A DNA stretch of 64,000 bases from an uncultured Enterocloster sp. (GCA_944384065.1 CALWRY010000001.1:1-64000), one strand, 5' to 3'. Counted from the first letter of the stretch, positions 53,642 through 62,568 are shown. Program-made: numbers and translations. The notes: generated by a model not told the origin, from the letters alone.

Positions 53642-54597
53642 TCAATTTTCTCAACCTGGAATATTTTCTGGTGGCCGCCGAGGAGCTCAATTTCACCAAG
53701 GCCGCCAAGCGGCTCTACATTTCCCAGCAGTCCTTAAGCAACCACATCGCCAACCTGGAAAAGGAATTCGATGTGATGCTCTTTAACCGGACCTCCCCCC
53801 TGACCTTGACCTACGCGGGTCAGGCGCTGAAGGCCAAAGCCCGGGAGATCCTGGATCTGCGGGATGAGACCTACCAGGAGATCCGGGACATCAAGGATTT
53901 TACCACCGGACAGCTCTCCATCGGCGTCTCCCACACAAGAGGGCGCTTCATCCTGCCCGAGATCCTGCCGGTCTACCAGGCCCAGTTTCCCGGCATTGAG
54001 CTGCACCTGACCGAGGGCAATTCCAGCCAGCTGGCCGGAAGCCTTCTCCACGGCGACATCGACCTGATGATCGATCTGCTTCCCCTAAACGCGGAAAATG
54101 TGGAGACCATTCCCATCTGTACGGAGGACATCCTCCTAATCGTGCCGGACAAAATACTGGAGGAGCACTTTCCCGGCCGCGCGGATGCGGTTAAAAAGCA
54201 GCTGGCTGCTTCGCCCGACCTGCGGCTTTTGGCGGACTGCCCCTTTGTCCTTCTGAAAAAGGGAAACCGGGTGCGCACCATTGCGGACGAGATGTTTGAG
54301 GACGCCCAGATCACGCCCCGGATTGTGCTTGAGACGGAAAATATTGAGACTGTACTCTCCTTAAGCCGAACCGGCATGGGCCTTACCTTTTATCCGAGAA
54401 TGTTTATCGCCCGGGATCCCATTTCCCCCATCGGTCTGGCAGACCGGTTCCACCTGAATTTCTATTCCCTGAACTATGCCAGGGCCCACGGAACCCTGGG
54501 CATCGGCTACCACAAGGGCCGCTATATGTCACGGGCTGCCAGGGAATTTATCCGCATTGCCCAGGAGCGGATCCCCCGAGGGGATCCGGAGAAGTGA
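53638..54597 (+). CDS. LysR-family transcriptional regulator
   Basis: Predicted 319 residues. The N-terminal winged helix has FLVAAEELNFTKAAKRLYISQQSLSNHIANLE-type sequence (about 10-41). The C-terminal periplasmic-binding-like effector domain starts near 90 (GQLSIGVSHTRGRFILPEIL). It is coupled to the PHP gene by an ATGA overlap rather than being divergent from its target, which is less usual for LysR proteins. Target and ligand unknown. Confidence 0.92.
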   Translation: MINFLNLEYFLVAAEELNFTKAAKRLYISQQSLSNHIANLEKEFDVMLFNRTSPLTLTYAGQALKAKAREILDLRDETYQEIRDIKDFTTGQLSIGVSHTRGRFILPEILPVYQAQFPGIELHLTEGNSSQLAGSLLHGDIDLMIDLLPLNAENVETIPICTEDILLIVPDKILEEHFPGRADAVKKQLAASPDLRLLADCPFVLLKKGNRVRTIADEMFEDAQITPRIVLETENIETVLSLSRTGMGLTFYPRMFIARDPISPIGLADRFHLNFYSLNYARAHGTLGIGYHKGRYMSRAAREFIRIAQERIPRGDPEK

Positions 54598-54642
54598 GAA
54601 GGAGACAGCGCCCCTGTACCTGACGGAAAATAAAACTCCCCC

Positions 54643-54671
54643 TTGACATACATTTCCTTTTTTGTTAGTAT
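54643..54671 (+). promoter_or_regulatory. perR promoter
   Basis: TTGACA (54643-54648), 17-base spacer, TAGTAT (54666-54671), then six bases to the operator. Confidence 0.75.
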
Positions 54672-54677
54672 ACAAAT

Positions 54678-54698
54678 AGTAACTATTATCATTATTAG
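54678..54698. promoter_or_regulatory. PerR-type operator at perR
   Basis: The AGTAACTATTATCATTATTA site starts six bases after the -10 box. It includes the half sites TAACTA and TTATTA, six bases apart, and shares its pattern with the two rubrerythrin promoters. It suggests autoregulation. Confidence 0.6.
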
Positions 54699-54713
54699 AG
54701 AGAAGGAGATGCT

Positions 54714-55139
54714 ATGAAGGTTTTAAAGTATAGCCGTCAGAGGGAATCCATCAAAGCCAGTCTGATGAGCCGCCATGACCATCCCACGACAGACGCCCTA
54801 TACGCCAGCATCCGTGAGGAATTTCCCAATATCAGCCTGGGCACGGTATACCGCAATCTGAATCTTCTGGTGGAGACCGGGGAGATATGCAAGATCCACT
54901 GCGGCGACGGAGCCGACCACTTTGACGGCAACACAAGCGAGCACTATCATTTTATGTGCAGAGAGTGCAGCCAGATTTACGACATGGAGCTCAAGGCCGC
55001 AGAAGCGCTGCGGGAGCTGGACGCCTCCGCCCAGGATTACGCTCCGGGAGTGATTGACGGCCATTCCGTGATGTTTTTTGGCCGCTGCCAAAATTGTATT
55101 GAAAAAAATAAAAAAGAAGGTATTGACAAACCGGCGTAA
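54714..55139 (+). CDS. perR: Fur-family peroxide-type regulator
   Basis: Predicted 141 residues, normal Fur length. The helix-turn-helix is near residues 20-60 (PTTDALYASIREEFPNISLG and then TVYRNLNLL). Two CxxC zinc pairs (CREC and CQNC) form the structural site, and the regulatory metal region includes GADHFDGNTSEHYHFMC with Asp and His ligands. Its position directly upstream of a rubrerythrin, with the same operator at both rubrerythrin genes, supports PerR rather than Fur or Zur. It probably senses peroxide by histidine oxidation. Confidence 0.85.
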   Translation: MKVLKYSRQRESIKASLMSRHDHPTTDALYASIREEFPNISLGTVYRNLNLLVETGEICKIHCGDGADHFDGNTSEHYHFMCRECSQIYDMELKAAEALRELDASAQDYAPGVIDGHSVMFFGRCQNCIEKNKKEGIDKPA

Positions 55140-55151
55140 ATGGTTTATATT
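55123..55151 (+). promoter_or_regulatory. Reverse rubrerythrin promoter
   Basis: TTGACA (55123-55128), 17-base spacer, TATATT (55146-55151). The -35 box lies inside the 3' end of perR. Confidence 0.8.
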
Positions 55152-55157
55152 GATATC

Positions 55158-55178
55158 AGTAACAATTACTATTATTAA
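55158..55178. promoter_or_regulatory. PerR-type operator at the reverse rubrerythrin gene
   Basis: AGTAACAATTACTATTATTA begins six bases after the -10 box, the same spacing as at the perR and second rubrerythrin promoters. Half sites are TAACAA and TTATTA. Confidence 0.65.
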
Positions 55179-55214
55179 TCTTAAATAAATATAAAAGAAA
55201 AGGAGATACGAACT

Positions 55215-55760
55215 ATGAAGAAATGGGTCTGTACAGTATGCGGTTATGTATATGAGGGAGAGAATCCCCCTGAGAAGTGCCCCCAGTGCGGCGTTCCGGC
55301 ATCCAAGTTCAAGGAGCAGAAGGCGGACGAGATGGCTTGGGCCTGCGAGCATGAGGTTGGCGTAGCACAGGGTGCTCCCGAGGATATCATGGCTGACCTG
55401 CGCGCAAACTTCGAGGGCGAGTGCTCTGAGGTTGGCATGTACCTGGCTATGTCCCGCGTAGCCTATAGAGAGGGCTATCCCGAGATTGGCGAGTACTGGA
55501 GAAGAGCTGCCTTCGAGGAGGCGGAGCATGCTGCTAAGTTTGCAGAGCTTCTGGGCGAGGTTGTTACCGACAGCACCAAGAAGAATCTGGAGATGCGCGT
55601 TGCCGCTGAGAACGGCGCTACCGCAGGCAAGTTCGACCTGGCGAAGCGTGCGAAGGCCCTGAACCTTGACGCGATCCATGACACGGTTCATGAGATGGCG
55701 AAGGACGAGGCAAGACACGGCAAGGCGTTCGCCGGACTGTTAAAGAGATACTTTGGCTAA
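55215..55760 (+). CDS. Reverse rubrerythrin
   Basis: Predicted 181 residues. Domain order is rubredoxin first (CTVCGY and CPQCG, about 6-25) and then the four-helix di-iron domain (ExxH-type ligands in EAEH and EARH, about 60-178), the reverse of classical rubrerythrin. In Clostridium acetobutylicum such proteins act as NADH-linked peroxide and oxygen reductases. A PerR-type operator in its promoter fits peroxide induction. Confidence 0.93.
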   Translation: MKKWVCTVCGYVYEGENPPEKCPQCGVPASKFKEQKADEMAWACEHEVGVAQGAPEDIMADLRANFEGECSEVGMYLAMSRVAYREGYPEIGEYWRRAAFEEAEHAAKFAELLGEVVTDSTKKNLEMRVAAENGATAGKFDLAKRAKALNLDAIHDTVHEMAKDEARHGKAFAGLLKRYFG

Positions 55761-55777
55761 TTAGAAAGCATATTTAA

Positions 55778-55819
55778 AGGCCGTGGAACCATGCGGGCAG
55801 CTGCATGGTTTCACGGCCT
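55778..55819 (+). terminator. Terminator-like hairpin after the reverse rubrerythrin gene
   Basis: Seventeen-nt arms (55778-55794 and 55803-55819, AGGCCGTGGAACCATGC and near-complement) with an 8-nt loop. Only ATTATTAT follows, so it is a weaker terminator. Confidence 0.6.
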
Positions 55820-55831
55820 ATTATTATAGCC

Positions 55832-55939
55832 CTAGGTATTGACGGCGGTTGTAAGATTTAATCCCAGTTCGCTGAAAAGTTGTTCTGCAGCGGCCTTTAC
55901 TTCTGTATCCGTTCGTATATTCATATTAGTAGTAGCCAT
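55832..55939 (-). pseudogene. Truncated DinJ/RelB-type antitoxin
   Basis: A 35-residue minus-strand reading frame with AAAGGA upstream of its ATG. The start MATTNMNIRTDTEVKAAAEQ and the later LFSELGLNLTTAVNT match the N-terminal dimerisation and DNA-binding part of DinJ/RelB antitoxins, which normally run to about 85-100 residues. It stops at TAG right after TTAVNT; the toxin-binding C terminus and any partner toxin are missing, and the space is taken by the rubrerythrin hairpin. It is most likely a remnant, though a lone DNA-binding domain cannot be excluded. Confidence 0.75.
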
Positions 55940-55957
55940 AATCCTTTAAAACTCTTA

Positions 55958-55986
55958 TTGACAAAACCCTTTGTGTATGCTATATT
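55958..55986 (+). promoter_or_regulatory. Classical rubrerythrin promoter
   Basis: TTGACA (55958-55963), 17-base spacer, TATATT (55981-55986), the same architecture as the reverse rubrerythrin promoter. Confidence 0.8.
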
Positions 55987-55992
55987 TATATC

Positions 55993-56013
55993 AGTAATAA
56001 TTACCGTTATTAA
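55993..56013. promoter_or_regulatory. PerR-type operator at the classical rubrerythrin gene
   Basis: AGTAATAATTACCGTTATTA starts six bases after the -10 box. Half sites TAATAA and TTATTA are exact inverted repeats with a 6-base spacer, the most symmetric of the three copies. Confidence 0.65.
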
Positions 56014-56178
56014 TATTAAAATAAATTTTCCGTAAATTCAATTGAAATAAATAAAATTTTCTGATACAATAAAGAGACCAATCAACCGCCGCCCGGTTTC
56101 ACATTCTGCCGAAGAATCCTCCGGCAAAGTGCCGCTGAAGCAGGACGGCCATACATAAAGAAAGGCGAGGTAACATAA

Positions 56179-56727
56179 ATGGCAACAAAATACGCAGGAA
56201 CCAAGACAGAGAAGAATTTGCAGGAAGCATTTGCAGGCGAGTCCCAGGCCCGCAACAAGTACACCTACTATGCTTCCGTAGCCAAGAAGGCCGGCTACGA
56301 GCAGATGGCTGCTCTGTACCTGGAGACCGCTGACCAGGAGAAGGAGCATGCCAAGATGTGGTTCAAGGAGCTCCACGGCGGCAAAGTGGGAGATGACATT
56401 GCGGAGAACTTAAAGGACGCCGCAGCCGGCGAGAATTTTGAGTGGACCGATATGTACGCCCGCATGGCCAGAGAGGCCAGGGAGGAAGGCTTTGAGGATC
56501 TGGCGGTGAAGTTCGAGCTGGTAGCCAAGGTAGAGGCCGCCCATGAGAAGCGCTACAACAAGCTGCTGGAGAGCCTGCAAAACGACAAGACCTTCAAGGG
56601 CGACGCTCCTCTGGGCTGGAAGTGCAGGAACTGCGGCTACATCCACGAAGGACCGGAGGCTCCCGATGTTTGTCCCTGCTGCGCCCATCCCAAGGCCTAC
56701 TTCGAGAGAAAGGTTGAAAACTACTAA
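56179..56727 (+). CDS. rbr: Rubrerythrin
   Basis: Predicted 182 residues in classical order: an N-terminal di-iron four-helix domain with E-x-x-H-type ligands (ETADQEKEHAKMW; EAAHEKRYNKL) and a C-terminal rubredoxin-like domain (CRNCGY and CPCCAHPKAYF). It reduces hydrogen peroxide. The leader of about 190 bases is A/T-rich and holds no clear structure. A strong terminator follows. Confidence 0.95.
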   Translation: MATKYAGTKTEKNLQEAFAGESQARNKYTYYASVAKKAGYEQMAALYLETADQEKEHAKMWFKELHGGKVGDDIAENLKDAAAGENFEWTDMYARMAREAREEGFEDLAVKFELVAKVEAAHEKRYNKLLESLQNDKTFKGDAPLGWKCRNCGYIHEGPEAPDVCPCCAHPKAYFERKVENY

Positions 56728-56786
56728 TCCACAGGCAGCGTGCGCCGGACAGCCGCAAAAGCCTGCGTCTTCCGGCGCACAATAGG

Positions 56787-56833
56787 AAAAGCCGGAGCTT
56801 TGTCCTTTTCGAGGGCATTGCTCCGGCTTTTTT
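56787..56833. terminator. Terminator after rubrerythrin, possibly bidirectional
   Basis: GCCGGAGC (56791-56798) pairs with GCTCCGGC (56820-56827), flanked by AAAA at left and TTTTTT at right. It serves rubrerythrin and may also stop the convergent GH32 operon. Confidence 0.8.
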
Positions 56834-56937
56834 ATGATTCCTTGGGATAACCCAAAAGCGTTTTCCTTATAATCCCCCTGAAAACTCTCATCTTAATATA
56901 GAGTTTACAGGAGCTTTCCTAAAAATGCAAGCCTCTC

Positions 56938-58260
56938 TCACCCCAGAGCGTACAGCTCAATCTCCATTCCCGGATCCAAGCGCAGCCAATTTCCAAGCCC
57001 ATAGACTGCATTGCTGATCACATGCTCTCCGTCATTGATAAATACCTCTATCAGATTCTCGTCAGCCAATACCTCCAGATGCGCCTCCTCCGCAAGCTCC
57101 GGCGTCTCCGAGATGAGATGTGCCCCGGCAAAGCGGGGATAGACCGCGCTGCGGTCCGTGTAAATCCGGCGATTCCTCCTGCCAATCCGAAATCCTCCCA
57201 CATCCACCTGCTGGCCTTCCTTTAGGTCAAACACCGCCCGGTATCCGTCCGGAGCCTGGGAGGCCTCGCTGATTTTCCGGGAATAGGCGGCCCGCACAGC
57301 CGGGTGCATCCGCAGATAGACGTGATTCCCTTCCATCTCCACCACCCGGGGCGAGGAAAACATGCCAATCCAGCCGTCCCCGGAAGGCTTTGGCATCCGC
57401 ACCCAGGCCATCAGGATTCTGCGGCCCTCTCTGTCCAGCGTTGTCTGCGGCGCGTACAGATCCATCCCCCAGTCCATGAGCTGGCAGCGGTCTGCAATCT
57501 CCAGCCGGCCGGTGCCCGCTTCAAATTTGGCAGGAAAACACAGCACATGATTTTTCTCCTTTTCTTGTACATCCGGCAGCCCCATGGCCGAGACAAAGAG
57601 CACACTTCCTCCCGGCGTCTTTACGTAGTCCGGACACTCCCACATCCAGCCGTATTCCGGCCCTTTTTCCGTCTGACTCACATAGGTCCACTGGCGAAGA
57701 TCCCGGCTCTTAAAGATGAGCACTCTCCCCTGTTTCTTTTCCCTGGTGCTCCCCAAAATCATGTACCAGCTGTCCCCTTCTCTCCACACCTTGGGGTCCC
57801 TGGTGTGGGTCCTGTCCCCGATCTGCGGGTCCGTGAGCGGCGGCAGCACCATCTCTTTGTCCTTCCAGTTGTCAAAACGGAACCCGTCCTCCGAGGAAAT
57901 CATCATCTGGCAGCTCTCAAACTGCTCGTTGAAGCTCACATGGATGTCCTCGGGATCCGCCGGCTCATAGCGCACGCCGGTGTAGATCTGGGTGGTCGTT
58001 CTATCCTTTTCCACCGCGCTTCCGGAAAAGCATCCATTTTCATCTCCCCGCTTTGTGGGAAAAAGGGCAATGCCCCTGTGCTCCCAGTTCACCAGATCCC
58101 GGCTCACCGCATGGCCCCAGTGCATCGTCCCCCACCGGGGCGCATAGGGAAAATACTGATAGAACAGATGATAATATCCCTTATAGTAGATAAGGCCATT
58201 GGGGTCATTTACCCAATTGTCCGGCGCTTTTGCATGAATCCTCTGGATTTTGCCCGTCAT
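56938..58260 (-). CDS. Glycoside hydrolase family 32 (sucrose or fructan hydrolase)
   Basis: Predicted 440 residues, five-bladed beta-propeller plus C-terminal beta-sandwich. The nucleophile Asp19 is in WVNDPNG, the stabilising Asp in TRDPKVW (154-156), and the acid/base Glu208 in WECPD. There is no signal peptide, so it works inside the cell on sugar imported by the adjacent ABC transporter, probably sucrose, kestose or short fructo-oligosaccharides. It is the last gene of the LacI-regulated operon, 31 bases after the ATPase gene. Confidence 0.93.
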   Translation of the reverse strand: MTGKIQRIHAKAPDNWVNDPNGLIYYKGYYHLFYQYFPYAPRWGTMHWGHAVSRDLVNWEHRGIALFPTKRGDENGCFSGSAVEKDRTTTQIYTGVRYEPADPEDIHVSFNEQFESCQMMISSEDGFRFDNWKDKEMVLPPLTDPQIGDRTHTRDPKVWREGDSWYMILGSTREKKQGRVLIFKSRDLRQWTYVSQTEKGPEYGWMWECPDYVKTPGGSVLFVSAMGLPDVQEKEKNHVLCFPAKFEAGTGRLEIADRCQLMDWGMDLYAPQTTLDREGRRILMAWVRMPKPSGDGWIGMFSSPRVVEMEGNHVYLRMHPAVRAAYSRKISEASQAPDGYRAVFDLKEGQQVDVGGFRIGRRNRRIYTDRSAVYPRFAGAHLISETPELAEEAHLEVLADENLIEVFINDGEHVISNAVYGLGNWLRLDPGMEIELYALG

Positions 58261-58291
58261 ATGCTGTCCTCCTTATGCCTGTTATACTCTG

Positions 58292-59398
58292 TCAGGACTG
58301 CTCCTCCATATAATTAATTCCCGTATTCTTGTCAAAGAAATGCAGCTTCGAAGGCGTAAACACAAAGGAAATGGCGTCGCCAATGGACCGCAGCTCATAC
58401 TTGGACACCCGGGCCACAGCCTGGCTTCCCCCAAAGGTAAAGTAGAGGTTGTTCTCGTTTCCCATAACCTCGTTGTTGGTGATGACCGCCTGAAGACGTC
58501 CTGCCCCATCCTGTTCCGCTCCCTGAGAATCCAGCTTCACATCCTCCCCCCGGATTCCCAGAACCATCTCCCCCTGGCGTCCGCCCAGGCGCCGGAGGGT
58601 GTCATCCGGAAGCGTCAGGGAGTTTCCATCCGCGAACCGCACCTGGTTCCCCTCAACCGTCACCTGGAAGAAATTCATCTGCGGAGAGCCGATAAATCCG
58701 GCCACAAACTGATTCTTCGGATGGTCGTAGAGCTCCATGGGCTTTCCCACCTGCTGAATCACCCCGTCCTTCATAATCACAATCCGGTCCGCCATGGTCA
58801 TGGCCTCCACCTGATCGTGGGTCACATAGATGGTGGTGGCTCCCAGATCCCTGTGGAGCTTGCTGATCTCCGTCCGCATGCTGACGCGCAGCTTGGCGTC
58901 CAGATTAGATAGGGGTTCGTCCATGAGGAAGACCTTCTGGTTCTTCACAATCGCCCGCCCCAGGGCCACTCTCTGGCGCTGACCGCCGGAAAGGTTCTTG
59001 GGCTTGCGGTAGCGGTACTCCTCCAGTCCCAGGATCCGGATGGCCCAGTCCACCTTCTCCTTAATCTGAGCCTGCGGCAGCTTCATATTTTTCAGGCCGT
59101 AGCCGATATTTTTCTCCACCGTCATGTGGGGATAGAGGGCGTAATTCTGGAACACCATGGCAATCCCCCGGTCCCTGGGAGCCACGTCGTTCATTTTCTT
59201 TCCATCTATGTAGAGCTCCCCGCCGGTGATCTCCTCAAATCCGGCCACCATGCGCAGGGTTGTGGACTTTCCGCAGCCGGAAGGACCTACAAAGGCGATG
59301 AACTCCTTTTCCTCAATATTCAGGTTAAAATTTTCCACTGTATTTTTCTTGGCGCCGGGATACATCTTGCACACATTGCGAAATTCTATAAAGCTCAT
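58292..59398 (-). CDS. Carbohydrate ABC transporter ATPase (MsmK/UgpC type)
   Basis: Predicted 368 residues. Walker A GPSGCGKST, signature LSGGQRQRVALGRA, Walker B VFLMDEPLSNLD and the switch His in VTHDQ are complete. A C-terminal OB-type TOBE domain (about 240-368) marks CUT1 sugar transporters. The ATG at 59398 has GAAGGA eight bases upstream; the ATG at 59407 is too close. Having its own ATPase in the operon is less common in Clostridia, where a shared MsmX-type ATPase is frequent. Confidence 0.94.
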   Translation of the reverse strand: MSFIEFRNVCKMYPGAKKNTVENFNLNIEEKEFIAFVGPSGCGKSTTLRMVAGFEEITGGELYIDGKKMNDVAPRDRGIAMVFQNYALYPHMTVEKNIGYGLKNMKLPQAQIKEKVDWAIRILGLEEYRYRKPKNLSGGQRQRVALGRAIVKNQKVFLMDEPLSNLDAKLRVSMRTEISKLHRDLGATTIYVTHDQVEAMTMADRIVIMKDGVIQQVGKPMELYDHPKNQFVAGFIGSPQMNFFQVTVEGNQVRFADGNSLTLPDDTLRRLGGRQGEMVLGIRGEDVKLDSQGAEQDGAGRLQAVITNNEVMGNENNLYFTFGGSQAVARVSKYELRSIGDAISFVFTPSKLHFFDKNTGINYMEEQS

Positions 59399-59403
59399 AA
59401 TCG

Positions 59404-60255
59404 TCATCCTTCCTTTGAACCGGTGGAGGTAACGCCCTCCACAATCTGCTTGGAGAACAGGGAGTAAATAATAATTACCGGAATGGTCACCAGGGTGATA
59501 ACCGCCAGGGTTTCTCCCATGGTTGTATTGTCGTTGGAGGTGATGGAATTAAGTCCAATCTGGGCTGTCAGCAAATCGCTGGAGGTAAAGACCAGGGAGG
59601 GCCACAGGTAATCATTCCACACATTCAAAAACGTAAACACGCTGACCGTGGCCACCACGGTCTTGGACATGGGCAGAACCATGGTGAAGAAATATTTCAC
59701 CGGCCCGCAGAAGTCCAGCTGCGCCGCCTCGTAGACATCGTCCGGCAGGCTGACAAAGACCTGACGGAACAGGAAAATGTTAAAGGGATTCACAATCAGC
59801 GGCAGGATATATCCCACAATGGTGTTTAAAAGCCCCGCCTTGGCGATAATCAGGAAGTGAATGGTGATAACCGTCTCCGTGGGCACAATGAGGAGCATCA
59901 TGATTAACAGCAGCCATTTATCCCGGAAGGGGAACCGGATCTTTGCCAGGGCATAGCCCGCCAGGCCGTTCACAATGATGCTTAACACAATGAGCACCGC
60001 CGCGTAAAACAAGGTATTTGCCATGTACCGCAGAAAACTGGTATCCAGAATGATGGACACATAGTTTTCGAAAAAGCTTCCGCTCGGCGCCGGCGGGATA
60101 AAGGCCGCCACGGAATTCATATCCGCCGTAATCTGGGCGTCCGGCTTAAAGGAATTGGCTAACATCCAAATCACCGGGAACAGGAAAAACACGGACAGAA
60201 CCAGCAGAACGCCCACCAAAATCCAATTACTCCGCCTTTGCTTTTTTGTGAACAT
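59404..60255 (-). CDS. Carbohydrate ABC transporter permease (MalG/MsmG type)
   Basis: Predicted 283 residues, six membrane helices, CUT1 family. The EAA loop reads EAAQLDFCGPVKYFFTMVLPM (about 180-200). The start is preceded by GGAGGAGG. It overlaps the other permease gene by 29 bases, consistent with coupled translation. Confidence 0.93.
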   Translation of the reverse strand: MFTKKQRRSNWILVGVLLVLSVFFLFPVIWMLANSFKPDAQITADMNSVAAFIPPAPSGSFFENYVSIILDTSFLRYMANTLFYAAVLIVLSIIVNGLAGYALAKIRFPFRDKWLLLIMMLLIVPTETVITIHFLIIAKAGLLNTIVGYILPLIVNPFNIFLFRQVFVSLPDDVYEAAQLDFCGPVKYFFTMVLPMSKTVVATVSVFTFLNVWNDYLWPSLVFTSSDLLTAQIGLNSITSNDNTTMGETLAVITLVTIPVIIIYSLFSKQIVEGVTSTGSKEG

Positions 60256-61126
60256 GATTTCCCTCCTCCCTGTCCTTTGTCAGGACGCTCTGAATGATTG
60301 TCAGGATTACCACAAAGATTGTAAACACAATCGCCATGGTGGACGCCAGGCCCATCTCCCAGTTGACCGTGCCGGTCTCATAAATATCGTACACAATGGT
60401 GTAGGTGGAGTGGTCCGGCCCGCCGCCCGTCATAACCATGGGCTGCACCAGCATGCGGAAGGCGCCGATGGTGACGGTGATAAACACGAACACGCACAGG
60501 GGCTTCAGCTCCGGCAGAGTGATATCCTTAAATCTCTGCCAGGCGCTGGCGTGGTCTATCTCCGCCGCCTCGTAGAGGGCGGGGCTGATGTTCTGCAGGC
60601 CTCCCAGGAAAATAATCATCTGATACCCCACGCCCTGCCACACGCTCATGAGGGCGATGGAGGGCAGCGCCTGGTCCGCGCTGTGGATAAAGGGCTGGGT
60701 GTCAATGCCAAGGTGGGCGAGCAGGGTATTTAAAATTCCCTCCGGGCTGTAAATCTGCATCCACAGGGTGGAGACCACCGCTAAGGACATAACCACCGGC
60801 ACAAAGAAGGCCACCTTAAAGTACTTCTTGCAGTGGGCCGCCCGGTTGATGGCCAGGGCCAGAACCAGGGCCCCGCCGCACTGCAGGGGCACAATGATAA
60901 TCACAAATTTTACCGTGTTTAAAAAGGACTGGACAAAGAGCTCGTCTTTAAAAATATCAAAATAATTTTCCAGCCCCACAAAGTGGGTCAGCTCCGGATT
61001 CAGCGCGAAGTAATCCGTGAAGCTGAACAGAAAGGTCAGGGCCATGGGCAGGAACAAAAATACCGTGAGCAGCACCAGGGCCGGGCCGAAAAATGCCATT
61101 CCTACAATTGAATTTCGTTTCTCCAT
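60227..61126 (-). CDS. Carbohydrate ABC transporter permease (MalF/MsmF type)
   Basis: Predicted 299 residues, six membrane helices, CUT1 family. The EAA loop is EAAEIDHASAWQRFKDITLP (about 185-205). It starts three bases after the binding-protein stop codon. It forms the heterodimeric channel with the MalG-type permease. Confidence 0.93.
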   Translation of the reverse strand: MEKRNSIVGMAFFGPALVLLTVFLFLPMALTFLFSFTDYFALNPELTHFVGLENYFDIFKDELFVQSFLNTVKFVIIIVPLQCGGALVLALAINRAAHCKKYFKVAFFVPVVMSLAVVSTLWMQIYSPEGILNTLLAHLGIDTQPFIHSADQALPSIALMSVWQGVGYQMIIFLGGLQNISPALYEAAEIDHASAWQRFKDITLPELKPLCVFVFITVTIGAFRMLVQPMVMTGGGPDHSTYTIVYDIYETGTVNWEMGLASTMAIVFTIFVVILTIIQSVLTKDREEGNHVHKKAKAE

Positions 61127-61129
61127 AAT

Positions 61130-62452
61130 CTATTCCCTCACATATCGCTCCAGCTTCGAATCAATCCGCTCCACTGCCTTGTCAAGCTCCGCCTGGACAT
61201 CCTTCCCGCCCAGCGCCGCGCTCTCAAGCACCTCCTGGAAGGATGTGCTCACCTGGGGATAAACCGGCGTCTTGGGTCTTGGGTGTCCGTAGCGCTCCAG
61301 CTGCCCATACAGGGCGCTGTAGTTCTCATCCGACTGGAACACCTCAATATTCGCAAATGCCTCATAGGTGGAGGGGAAGCTCTTTGCCAGCTCCCAGATG
61401 CGGATGCCGCTCTCGGTGCCGCTCATCCACTTCACCAGCTCCGTGGCCCCCTCGATGTTCTCCGTATCCGCAGAGGCGGCGAAGGCCCAGGATCCCGTGG
61501 GCGTATAGGTCCCGCCCTCCCAGCTGTCGCTCACCACATAGGGGGCTACCCCCAGCCGGATATCCGGATAGCTGGTGTAAATAGTGTTGACCTCCCAGGC
61601 CCCGTCAAACTTGAAGGCAGCTCTCCCGCTCTCAAACAGCTTGTCGATTGGGGCCTCTGACATATACTCCCGCTCCACTACCGTGCGGAAAAACTCCATG
61701 GCTTTTGCGGTGGCATCCGCGTTAAAGTATCCGTCTACGGAAAGTCCGTCCCCGCTCACCAGCTCCCCGCCGCCGGACCACACAAAGGGCGCATAATAGT
61801 AGATGCTGCTCTCGCCCACCGGAAAGGTCATATCCAGGGGATATCCGTCCTTTTCCTCCATGAGGGGCTTCAAGCCCTCCAGGATATCCAGAAATTCTGT
61901 CCACGTCCAGGGGTGGTCCGCGTCAGGGACCGTGATGCCCGCCTCCTCTAAAATATCCTTATTGTAGTAGAGGCCCACGCTGGATTCCATAACCCCCAGT
62001 GCATAGAGCTTTCCGTCGTAGGTTCCCTGCTCAATGATGGAGGGCAGATACTCTCCCCGCTCCTCCTCCGTAAGCTCCGCCAGGGGCTGGATGATGTTAT
62101 TGGCCGCGTAGGCCGCCACATTGGGGCCGTCCACCGTGAGCACATCCGGAAGTCCCCCGGCCATCACCGAGGCATTAATCTTGTCCGAATAGCCGCCTCC
62201 GCTGTCATTTCGCGGGACAAACTCAATATCCGCAAAATAGCGCCCGTTATAGGCCTCATTGAATGTCTCCACGGACTCCCGGTAGGCCTGCCCTTCCTCC
62301 GTGTCCTCGATGGAATGCACCCAGATGGACAGGTACTGCTCCCCCGCATCGTAGCCCGCTATATCGCCGGGAGATGGGTCCCGCTTCTGGCAGCCTCCCA
62401 GAAAGGCAGCCGCCAAGGCGGCTCCTGCCAGAAAAACAAGCTTCTTTCTCAT
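61130..62452 (-). CDS. Carbohydrate-binding lipoprotein (CUT1 type)
   Basis: Predicted 440 residues, first gene of the operon. The signal peptide ends at lipobox AFLGGC. The extracellular solute-binding family 1 fold has the typical FNEAYNGRY start and Asp/Trp-rich sugar cleft (WTWTEFLD, FKFDGAWEV). AAGGAGG precedes the ATG. Operon partners suggest it binds a fructo-oligosaccharide or sucrose-type sugar. Confidence 0.93.
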   Translation of the reverse strand: MRKKLVFLAGAALAAAFLGGCQKRDPSPGDIAGYDAGEQYLSIWVHSIEDTEEGQAYRESVETFNEAYNGRYFADIEFVPRNDSGGGYSDKINASVMAGGLPDVLTVDGPNVAAYAANNIIQPLAELTEEERGEYLPSIIEQGTYDGKLYALGVMESSVGLYYNKDILEEAGITVPDADHPWTWTEFLDILEGLKPLMEEKDGYPLDMTFPVGESSIYYYAPFVWSGGGELVSGDGLSVDGYFNADATAKAMEFFRTVVEREYMSEAPIDKLFESGRAAFKFDGAWEVNTIYTSYPDIRLGVAPYVVSDSWEGGTYTPTGSWAFAASADTENIEGATELVKWMSGTESGIRIWELAKSFPSTYEAFANIEVFQSDENYSALYGQLERYGHPRPKTPVYPQVSTSFQEVLESAALGGKDVQAELDKAVERIDSKLERYVRE

Positions 62453-62538
62453 GTAAGCTCCTCCTTCTTGTCACCCTCCTCTGCCCGGCTGCGCCCTCCG
62501 GACAAAAGTGCCGTTCTCTTTCCTCTCAGCATCTAGTT

Positions 62539-62557
62539 ACCGGTTAAGTAACCGGTT
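62539..62557. promoter_or_regulatory. Paired ACCGGTT operator 1
   Basis: ACCGGTTAAGTAACCGGTT: two ACCGGT palindromic cores 12 bases apart, just downstream of the predicted start of the sugar operon, well placed for repression by the divergent LacI protein. Confidence 0.75.
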
Positions 62558-62568
62558 CCTTTAGCCAT

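Noticed and set aside
54798..55718. A 306-codon minus-strand frame across perR and the reverse rubrerythrin gene
   Set aside because: It covers two well-supported genes and an intervening promoter on the other strand.
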